From: Deltaproteobacteria bacterium
GTDB taxonomy: Bacteria; Myxococcota; XYA12-FULL-58-9; JAUUZB01
DNA: 9,831 nucleotides
NCBI GenBank assembly: GCA_030590185.1
Contig: JAUUZB010000067.1
Span: 1 to 9,831 of the forward strand
Reading direction: 5' to 3'
Shown here: in pieces, positions 1 through 5,661 of the stretch
Position numbering within the stretch: position 1 is the first letter of the stretch
How the letters are laid out: the number at the start of each line of letters is the position of its first letter
The notes under the pieces: generated by a model
Database searches by the model: none
What the model saw: only the letters and a program-made list of their open reading frames with translations
Told to the model about the DNA's origin: nothing
Position numbers and translations under genes: made by a program

Positions 1-2010
1 ACCTACCTCTGCTGGCCCGCCTGTGCCTCCTTCTCCTGCGAGGGCACCTGCGACGCCGACGGCTCCTGCGCTTTTGACAGCAGCTCCGACTGCGACCACA
101 CCTGCTCGGCGATCTGCGCGCCCCCGGCGGCGGTGTGTGGCAACGGCACCATCGAGCCAGGAGAGAACTGCGACGGCACCGCCCTCGGCGGCCAGAGCTG
201 CACCAGCCTCGGGTTCGACAGCGGCGGCCTCGCCTGCACCGGGGGCTGCGCCTTTGACACCAGCGCCTGCGTCTTCAGCGGCACAGGTGTGCAGCTCGCC
301 GATACCGGACTCGAGGCCTGTGTGCGCGAGGCGCTCGGCATCCCCAGCGGCACCATCACCCCGACCATGGCCGCCGGCCTGCTGGGCCTCGAGTGCCAGG
401 ATCGCGGCATCACCCTCCTCGACGGGCTCGAGTACTTCACCGGCCTCGAGGATCTCTCCCTGTGGGAGAACACCATCATTAGTATCGGGCCGCTGACCGG
501 GCACACCGCCCACGAGTACCAGCAACTCGGCGCCAACGACATCTCTAGCATCAGCGCCCTGGGCACGATGATCAACCTGCGCGGGCTCGGGCTCTACGGC
601 AACAACCTCACCGATGTCAGCACGCTCTCTTCGGCGACCAACCTCGAGTGGGTGAACCTCGATGAGAACAACATCACCGACGTCAGCGCCTTGGCGGCCC
701 TGGCCAACCTGCGCTGGGTGACCCTCAAGGGCAACCCAGCTGACACCAGTGTGCTGCCCGGAACGATCGAGGTCTACACCTTCGCTCGGCCGTTGGTAGC
801 ACCGCTGATCCCGCCCCGTCCGGACCGCTTCGACTGGTCCACCGACGCCACGGGCCGCGTCCACTTTTCCTGCCTCGACGGTGACGTCGCCTACCCGGCC
901 ATCGCCGAGTACGACGGAGACCTCTTGCTGAGCAACGGGCGGTTCGATCTCGTGGCTGCCGGCGAGGCCGTCGAGGTTGGCACCGCCAGCCCCGGTAGCT
1001 GGCAGCTCTGCACCGGCGCCCACGCCTCGGCTTGTGAGGCGACCTTCAGCATCAAGATCCCGGAGCGCGAGGACCTCCTCCACGGCCGATCGGATCCGGT
1101 CTGCGTGGTCTCCATCAGGCGCCTGGAGTTCTCCCCCTTCTTCTTCCTGCTCCAGTACGCGTCTGACAACGACCTCGAGACCTACGCCCTGGCATCTCCG
1201 AACCAGTACGACGCCGGCTCCTGTCTCAACATGGCGAGCACCGGCGCCATGGAGATCCTCCTCAACCAGAGCCAGGGCGTTACCAACCCCACCTACGGTG
1301 GACCGACGGATCTATCGGAGCGCTACATCATGAGCGCCGCGCAATACCTGAGCCTGCCCTACTTCATCACCGACACGCTCTATACCTTCAACCAGTACGG
1401 CGGCGCGTTGCTCAGCACCGATTACCCCTTCACGATGGATAACAGCAGCTGCCAGATCAACTGGGACATCGATCTGCCGACGGACTGGCAGAGCATCCTC
1501 GCCCCCACCCCGACAATCGATCGCACGCTGATCTACGTCGACCCGGGCGTCTACGTGAACGCGACCTTGCGCGACCAGGCCAAGTGGAACGTCGGCATCA
1601 TCGATCGCGACGTGGTGGACCGAATCAAGTTCGAGTTGCGAAGCAAAAACACCCCGGTGATCGTCATCTACAATCACTATGGTTATTGGCACGCCAACGT
1701 GGTGGTCGGCTACGACGACGGCGGCTCGGTGGGACAATGCCCGATGGTCAACAGCACCATCACCCACTTCACCAACGAGGGCATGACCAGCTACGTGCAG
1801 AAGATCCAGAACCACATGACCGCCCAGGGCGGCTGCACCGACCAGGGCGTTTTCTTCGTGCGCGACTCAATCTACTCAGGCGACGATGAGCCCTTCTACG
1901 ACTACGGCGTTGGCGCTACCGGGCTGCGCTACTCCGATCGCATCATCACCCTGAGCTACGACTGGGTGGTCTATCTCGGGAACCACGCCTACTCGGTTCA
2001 CCGGCAGTAG
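1..2010 (+). CDS. Secreted Cys-rich / leucine-rich-repeat protein with C-terminal papain-like cysteine peptidase domain (5' partial)
   Basis: The frame is open from base 1 with no start, so the N-terminus, including any signal peptide, lies left of the window; 669 residues are visible. Residues 1-100 are Cys-rich, including a CGNGTIEPGENCDG block typical of the DUF4215 'Myxococcus cysteine-rich repeat' in extracellular proteins. Residues about 115-255 hold internalin-like leucine-rich repeats (for example LRGLGLYGNNLTDVSTL). After a beta-rich linker, residues about 395-669 look papain-like (C1). Gln402 and Cys408 have the papain oxyanion-Gln/catalytic-Cys spacing of six, in QYDAGSCLNMAS. LSER (438-441) matches the papain LSEQ block. 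His564 lies in HANVVVGYDDG and Asp622 in FFVRDS, where papain has KNSWG. The Trp after the catalytic Cys is Leu and the Asn is Asp. Activity is therefore inferred; it could be a non-catalytic homologue. Role unknown, probably extracellular recognition plus proteolysis. No MYXO-CTERM tail is present. Confidence 0.8.
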   Translation, partial: TYLCWPACASFSCEGTCDADGSCAFDSSSDCDHTCSAICAPPAAVCGNGTIEPGENCDGTALGGQSCTSLGFDSGGLACTGGCAFDTSACVFSGTGVQLADTGLEACVREALGIPSGTITPTMAAGLLGLECQDRGITLLDGLEYFTGLEDLSLWENTIISIGPLTGHTAHEYQQLGANDISSISALGTMINLRGLGLYGNNLTDVSTLSSATNLEWVNLDENNITDVSALAALANLRWVTLKGNPADTSVLPGTIEVYTFARPLVAPLIPPRPDRFDWSTDATGRVHFSCLDGDVAYPAIAEYDGDLLLSNGRFDLVAAGEAVEVGTASPGSWQLCTGAHASACEATFSIKIPEREDLLHGRSDPVCVVSIRRLEFSPFFFLLQYASDNDLETYALASPNQYDAGSCLNMASTGAMEILLNQSQGVTNPTYGGPTDLSERYIMSAAQYLSLPYFITDTLYTFNQYGGALLSTDYPFTMDNSSCQINWDIDLPTDWQSILAPTPTIDRTLIYVDPGVYVNATLRDQAKWNVGIIDRDVVDRIKFELRSKNTPVIVIYNHYGYWHANVVVGYDDGGSVGQCPMVNSTITHFTNEGMTSYVQKIQNHMTAQGGCTDQGVFFVRDSIYSGDDEPFYDYGVGATGLRYSDRIITLSYDWVVYLGNHAYSVHRQ

Positions 2011-2205
2011 GCGCCAACCGAATCCACGGGCTCCACGGTCGGGTGTCTCGTATCCCAGACGACCCCTCGAATAGCTGTCGACAATAGTAGACACACGGCC
2101 TGAGTGTGGTTCCTATCTGACTGTAATCATTGATAAAAAGTCCGGCACGGTTCGTGCTTTCTATCCCCGCGAAGACCACGCGAAAGCACAACCGAGAGGT
2201 CGGAG
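2011..2205. other. Intergenic region, AT-richer, holding a candidate sigma-54 promoter
   Basis: This 195-bp gap separates the LRR-peptidase gene from the four-module Cys protein. It is visibly richer in A and T than the flanking genes, especially at 2085-2160. I see no convincing hairpin followed by a T-run that would terminate the first gene. The main recognisable element is the GG-N10-GC motif listed separately. A reasonable ribosome binding site, GAGAGG at 2194-2199, lies 6 nt before the ATG at 2206. Confidence 0.6.
2142..2158 (+). promoter_or_regulatory. Candidate sigma-54 (RpoN) promoter
   Basis: CCGGCACG followed by GTTC and GTGCT gives the invariant GG (2144-2145) and GC (2156-2157) with exactly 10 nt between them, as in the -24/-12 consensus TGGCACG-N4-TTGCW. 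The T before GG is C, and the first T of TTGC is G. The predicted start near 2169 would leave a leader of about 37 nt carrying the ribosome binding site. Orientation and placement fit the downstream gene. I have not located an activator-binding site. Confidence 0.5.
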
Positions 2206-3273
2206 ATGTCAAAGAGCACTTTAGGAATCGTGATGGCGGCCGCATTGACCATGGGGCCCGCAACCGTGCTCGCCGGCGGCCTTGGCGCCGACTGCATGGG
2301 TGACTTTGACTGCGATCTCGGGCTCGAGTGCAGCGAGGCCTATCTCACCGAGGCCTGCCCGGACATCGCCTGCCCTCCGGGTGAGTATTGTGAGGCGCCG
2401 GCCTGCGAGCCGGTGGCCTATAGCTTCTGCATCCCGGCGCGCTGCGACGTTGACGCGCACTGCGGCCCGGATCTGGTCTGCAAGGGTTTTGAGATGACCG
2501 AGTGTGGGGAGCTCGAGCCGACCCGGGCCTGCCCGCCGGAGGGGCCATGCGACGAGGACCCGATGCCGATGCCGGAGCCCGAGCCCTGCGAGACCGTGAC
2601 CGAGAGTTATTGTGTCCCGGTCTACATCGGCCCGTGCGAGCTCGACGGGGATTGCGGACCGGGGTTCGATTGTGTCGACCAGGAGATCTGCGGCTGCACC
2701 GGCGGCGGGGGCACGGACGAGGTCTGTGTCTGCGGTCCGGATGACGGCGACTGCGTTTGCGACCCGGCGCCGTCCCCGGAGGAGGAGCCGACCGAGCCGG
2801 ATTGTTTCTGCGAGCCCTCGGGTGGGGCCTGGTGCCAGCCCCAGGAAATCCCCTGCGACACCGACAACGACTGCCTCGCCGACTGGAGCTGCGACTCGCC
2901 CTACGGCACGACGACCTGCATCAGCAGCTCCACCACCAGCCGCGATACCGACGAGGACGGCGGCGCAGAGCCCGGCATCGATGCGGCTCCGCTTCCCCCC
3001 GAAGAGGATCCCTGCGTGACCGAGGAAGTCCAGACCTTCTGCTTGCCCCCGGGTTGGGAGAGCTGGGCGATGGGCGCTACCAATGCCGGTGGCGACATGG
3101 TCGAGAGCGCCATCCTCGACGGCGTGGCCCGTAACCTGTCCGACGCGGAGTCGGAAGAGATCGGCTACTGCGGCGTCGACAACGGGCTCGGTGGCTGCCA
3201 GGCCGCGCCCCCGTCGGTGCTCGCCGGTCTGTTGAGCCTGTTCGCGGTGGCGCGTCGCCGCCGGCGCTCCTAG
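2206..3273 (+). CDS. Secreted four-module cysteine-rich protein with MYXO-CTERM sorting signal
   Basis: The 355-residue protein has a signal peptide (residues 1 to about 23, cleavage near VLA/GG) and 36 cysteines. Four tandem modules each begin with C-x2-D-x2-C-x5-C (Cys 30, 80, 144 and 217) and end with an aromatic residue followed by C-x-P (SFCIP 74-77, SYCVP 135-138, AWCQP 209-212, TFCLP 278-281). Between the modules lie acidic, Pro-rich stretches such as 116-127 and 186-199. The C-terminus has Cys331, a hydrophobic segment (about 335-349) and five arginines (350-354). This is the layout of MYXO-CTERM, in which a myxosortase-type membrane protease is thought to cleave and the Cys is implicated in anchoring. 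The protein is therefore probably exported and held at the outer surface. Binding partner and function are unknown. The start is supported by the ribosome binding site at 2194-2199 and the signal peptide directly after it. A sigma-54 type promoter lies upstream. Confidence 0.85.
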   Translation: MSKSTLGIVMAAALTMGPATVLAGGLGADCMGDFDCDLGLECSEAYLTEACPDIACPPGEYCEAPACEPVAYSFCIPARCDVDAHCGPDLVCKGFEMTECGELEPTRACPPEGPCDEDPMPMPEPEPCETVTESYCVPVYIGPCELDGDCGPGFDCVDQEICGCTGGGGTDEVCVCGPDDGDCVCDPAPSPEEEPTEPDCFCEPSGGAWCQPQEIPCDTDNDCLADWSCDSPYGTTTCISSSTTSRDTDEDGGAEPGIDAAPLPPEEDPCVTEEVQTFCLPPGWESWAMGATNAGGDMVESAILDGVARNLSDAESEEIGYCGVDNGLGGCQAAPPSVLAGLLSLFAVARRRRRS

Positions 3274-3392
3274 GCCCTGCCCCGCGCTCGACTCGGCCCT
3301 GCCTGATTCTCCTACTGAATCGCTGTGTTAAAAAACGCCTCGATGGGGTGTAGAAGCTCTCGAGCTTCAACCCCCAGCCGAGGCGGTAGTCC
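3274..3392. other. Intergenic region before the octaheme cytochrome gene
   Basis: This 119-bp gap carries a 9-bp direct repeat, GGCCCTGCC, at 3273-3281 and 3295-3303 (period 22; the first copy includes the last base of the stop codon). An A-run follows at about 3330-3335, then the stem-loop listed separately. No sigma-54 motif is visible. A sigma-70 type promoter cannot be called with confidence. Confidence 0.5.
3345..3374 (+). promoter_or_regulatory. Stem-loop in the leader of the octaheme cytochrome gene
   Basis: GAAGCTC (3353-3359) and GAGCTTC (3362-3368) are perfect reverse complements around a 2-nt centre, and would fold as a 6-bp stem with a CTCG loop. An outer GGGGT (3345-3349) pairs with ACCCC (3370-3374) across a small asymmetric bulge. 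The element ends 6 nt before the ribosome binding site GAGG (3380-3383) and has no T-run, so it looks more like a leader structure or protein-binding site than a terminator. Confidence 0.5.
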
Positions 3393-4817
3393 ATGCAGTA
3401 CTCCATCCTCTCCTCCTCCCCGATTCTGTTTTGCGCGACCCTCGCGGCCGCCGCGCCCATCTCGGAGCACCTCGACAACCAGGGACCCTTCCCAACGCCG
3501 ATGGCGGTCACCGAGTCTTGTTTGGAATGCCACGACGAGGCCGCCAAGGAGGTCATGCGATCGAGCCACTGGACCTGGTCTGCCAAGCAGCGGCTCGGCG
3601 GCAAGGATGTGATGCGCGGTAAGAAGAACACTCTCAATAACTTCTGCATTTCCCTGGCCGGAAATTGGCCGCGCTGCACCAGCTGCCACGTCGGCTACGG
3701 TTGGAAAGACGACAGCTTCGACTTCTCAGACGCCTCGCGGGTGGACTGTCTCGTTTGCCACGACCAAACCGGCACCTATAAAAAACCTGGCCCAGCAGCA
3801 GGCATGCCGGCGGGTTTCACCGGCAACAGCGAGCTCGATAAAAAGCCGGTGGACCTGCGCAAGATCGCCCAGCAGGTGGGCAAGACGCGCCGAGAAAACT
3901 GCATCGTCTGTCACGGGTACGGCGGCGGCGGCAACAACATCAAGCACGGCGACATCGACTCCGGCATGATCACCCCCGCCCGGACCCACGACGTTCACAT
4001 GAGCGCCGACGGCGAAGACATGACCTGCCAGGGCTGCCACGAGACCAAGGGGCACCAGATCCGCGGCAATGCCATGGTCGTGTCACCGGGTGGCATGAGT
4101 CCGATCTCCTGCACCAACTGCCACGACGCGGAGCCCCACGGCGAGTCGGTCCTGAACCAACATGGAGGATCCGTGGCGTGCCAAACCTGTCACATCCCCA
4201 CCTTCGCCCGCGACATCCCCACCAAGATGAGCTGGGATTGGTCGCAGGCCGGGCAGGACAAGGAGGCCCCGACGGATGATCTAGGCAAGCCGACGTACGC
4301 CAAGAAGAAGGGTGCCTTCACCTTCGGCAAGAAGGTGGTTCCGACCTATGCCTGGTACAATGGGACCGGCGGCGCTTACGCCCTCGGTGAGAAGATCAAT
4401 CCCGCCAAGGTCACGAAGCTAAACTGGCCCCTGGGCAGCATTCGGGATCGCCATGCCAAGATCTTCCCTTTCAAGGTGCACACGGGCAAACAGATCTACG
4501 ACACCAAGAACAGGATCTTCATCACACCCAAGCTCTTCCCGGCGGGCGAAGACAAAACGGCTGCCTATTGGAAGAGCTTTGATTGGCAGAAGGCGGCCGT
4601 GGCAGGCATGAAAGCCTCCGGCCTCAACTACAGTGGTTCCTTCGGGTTTGCCCCGACCAGCATGCATTGGCCCATCAACCACGGGGTGGTCCCCAAGGAG
4701 AACGCCCTGGGTTGTTTGGATTGTCACGGGGACAAAGGGCGGCTCGACTGGAATGCCCTCGGCTTCGGAGGCGATCCGGTCAAGAAGAGTGCTCAGCGGA
4801 TGCCGAGGCGACGGTAG
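3393..4817 (+). CDS. otr: Octaheme c-type cytochrome, tetrathionate reductase family
   Basis: Eight CxxCH haem-binding motifs begin at residues 43, 95, 119, 170, 212, 240, 263 and 441 of a 474-residue exported protein. The long gap before the eighth haem and the blocks SSHWTW (57-62), CTSCHVGYGW (95-104), CLVCHDQTGTYKKPG (119-133) and CQTCHIPTFAR (263-273) are characteristic of the OTR family, known from Shewanella. Those periplasmic enzymes reduce tetrathionate, nitrite and hydroxylamine in vitro; the physiological substrate here is not shown. ATG 3393 is forced: an in-frame TAG lies at 3387-3389, the next Met is residue 37, and GAGG (3380-3383) sits 9 nt upstream. The hydrophobic segment to about residue 21 should be a signal peptide but has no Lys or Arg in its n-region, which is odd. 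No membrane quinol-oxidising partner or haem-maturation gene lies beside it, so electron donors and cytochrome c maturation must be encoded elsewhere. Confidence 0.92.
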   Translation: MQYSILSSSPILFCATLAAAAPISEHLDNQGPFPTPMAVTESCLECHDEAAKEVMRSSHWTWSAKQRLGGKDVMRGKKNTLNNFCISLAGNWPRCTSCHVGYGWKDDSFDFSDASRVDCLVCHDQTGTYKKPGPAAGMPAGFTGNSELDKKPVDLRKIAQQVGKTRRENCIVCHGYGGGGNNIKHGDIDSGMITPARTHDVHMSADGEDMTCQGCHETKGHQIRGNAMVVSPGGMSPISCTNCHDAEPHGESVLNQHGGSVACQTCHIPTFARDIPTKMSWDWSQAGQDKEAPTDDLGKPTYAKKKGAFTFGKKVVPTYAWYNGTGGAYALGEKINPAKVTKLNWPLGSIRDRHAKIFPFKVHTGKQIYDTKNRIFITPKLFPAGEDKTAAYWKSFDWQKAAVAGMKASGLNYSGSFGFAPTSMHWPINHGVVPKENALGCLDCHGDKGRLDWNALGFGGDPVKKSAQRMPRRR

Positions 4818-4845
4818 TCAAACCCCGACGGCCGCGGACACCGCC

Positions 4846-4899
4846 ACCGTTGCCTTCGCCGTTGCCGTTGCCGTGACCGTAACCGCTACCGCTACCGTT
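4846..4899. repeat. Degenerate hexanucleotide tandem repeat (about 9 units of RCCGYN)
   Basis: Nine consecutive 6-base units between the cytochrome and methyltransferase genes follow a pattern close to RCCGYN. They drift from GCCGTT-like copies on the left to ACCGCT-like copies on the right; the second unit, GCCTTC, is divergent. Neighbouring units are often identical, suggesting slippage-driven expansion. It ends 50 bp before the preferred methyltransferase start (4950). It would read as alternating Val and Ala/Thr if translated, but I see no reason to think it is. Confidence 0.75.
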
Positions 4900-4949
4900 T
4901 CGACCGCGGCGTGCCCCGGCTCGGCGGTCGGTGCTATGACCCGGGGCTG

Positions 4950-5501
4950 ATGAGCTGGACCGTGATTCTCGGGGCGGTGGCCGTGACCGCGGTCGTGCTG
5001 GCTGGTGGGTCCATCCTCGCCCTCTATTTTGCCACCGGCGTACCGCCGATCCCGGCCAAGCGGGCGGAGGCCAGGGACGTGGTGGCGTTGCTTCGCCAGG
5101 CCGGCTTGCCCGAGGGCGCCCGCATCTATGAGCTCGGGTGCGGCTGGGGATCCCTGGCGATCGACCTGGCGCGGGCTTTCCCGAGCGCGCAGGTGATCGG
5201 GGTCGAAATATCGCCGCTGGTCTGGGCCGTGGCCCGCTTGCGCGCCCGCTGGCAGCCGAACCTCCAGGTGCGCTGGGGAAGCTTCCACGCCCTGAGCCTG
5301 GCCGACGCCGACGCGGTGACCTGCTACCTCATGATCCGACCGATGCCCGAGGTCGCGGCCCTTCTCGACCGCGAGCTGCGGGCGGGCACGCCCGTGGTGG
5401 CCCTGACTTTTTGGTTCCGCGACCGCCGGCCCACCGCCACCCGGCGCGGACCGGGCCTACGCGGCGACGCGGCGTTGTATGCCTGGCCGGCCCGTTCGTA
5501 A
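4950..5501 (+). CDS. Membrane-anchored class I SAM-dependent methyltransferase (FAM173/ATPSCKMT-like)
   Basis: From ATG 4950 the protein is 183 residues. It has one N-terminal membrane segment (about 4-27), then PPIPAKRAEARDVV (32-45), then a Rossmann methyltransferase core with the SAM loop ELGCGWGS (61-68) and an acidic residue (Glu86, in GVEISPLVWAVARL) to hold the SAM ribose. One TM followed directly by a small SAM domain, with an [I/F]E-x-[S/N]-P-x-[L/V]-V-like block, resembles the FAM173 family. Its eukaryotic members methylate lysines of the ATP synthase c-subunit or the ADP/ATP carrier. Function in bacteria is unclear and the substrate here is unknown. An in-frame GTG at 4911 would add 13 residues, but ATG 4950 places the TM at the very N-terminus; neither start has a strong ribosome binding site. 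It follows the cytochrome by 132 bp, separated by the hexamer repeat, so shared transcription is possible but not shown. Confidence 0.72.
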   Translation: MSWTVILGAVAVTAVVLAGGSILALYFATGVPPIPAKRAEARDVVALLRQAGLPEGARIYELGCGWGSLAIDLARAFPSAQVIGVEISPLVWAVARLRARWQPNLQVRWGSFHALSLADADAVTCYLMIRPMPEVAALLDRELRAGTPVVALTFWFRDRRPTATRRGPGLRGDAALYAWPARS

Positions 5502-5584
5502 GCCGACTTTACGCTCAACGGCCCGCCGTCGGGAACAACGCCGCCCGATTGCCTGATCCGAGCGCTTGGGGCGCCGGTGGGGCC

Positions 5585-5600
5585 TGGCACTCTCCTTGCT
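5585..5600 (+). promoter_or_regulatory. Sigma-54 (RpoN) promoter, near-perfect consensus
   Basis: TGGCAC (5585-5590), 5 nt, then TTGCT (5596-5600) matches the -24/-12 consensus TGGCAC-N5-TTGCW at every specified position, with GG (5586-5587) and GC (5598-5599) exactly 10 nt apart. The predicted start near 5611 leaves a leader of about 50 nt before GTG 5662. It points at the LytM/YkuD gene, whose transcription should therefore need RpoN and an AAA+ enhancer-binding protein. Confidence 0.75.
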
Positions 5601-5648
5601 CTGATCTCACCCAACGGGGGCAACGGTCGGTGGGCCCGTCCGCGTCAC

Positions 5649-5653
5649 GGAGG
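5649..5653 (+). promoter_or_regulatory. Ribosome binding site deciding a GTG start
   Basis: GGAGG lies 8 nt before GTG 5662. A competing in-frame GTG at 5653 overlaps this Shine-Dalgarno sequence and is therefore unlikely to be used. The choice shortens the protein by three residues and gives a conventional signal peptide starting MLRAVKG. Confidence 0.7.
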
Positions 5654-5661
5654 TGTGTGCA

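Larger units (their letters stand above)
5502..5661. other. Intergenic region with sigma-54 promoter ahead of the transpeptidase gene
   Basis: This 160-bp gap lies between the methyltransferase stop and the transpeptidase start. It contains a near-consensus sigma-54 promoter (5585-5600) and a strong ribosome binding site, GGAGG (5649-5653), both listed separately. I see no clear terminator hairpin for the upstream gene. Confidence 0.6.

Noticed and set aside
1312..1815. A His/Val/Asp-rich 167-codon - strand frame
   Set aside because: It is the reverse complement of the papain-like domain; its composition is explained by codon bias of the real gene.
3345..3374. Rho-independent terminator for the Cys-rich protein gene
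   Set aside because: The hairpin is followed by AACCCCC and a ribosome binding site rather than a T-run.
3077..3679. A 200-codon - strand frame across the Cys-protein/cytochrome boundary
   Set aside because: It is antisense to the MYXO-CTERM tail and the first two haem motifs of genuine genes, with no recognisable domain.
4911..4949. Extended start (GTG 4911) for the small methyltransferase
   Set aside because: It would add 13 polar residues before the membrane segment, has no good ribosome binding site, and begins only 11 nt after the hexamer repeat; ATG 4950 is simpler.
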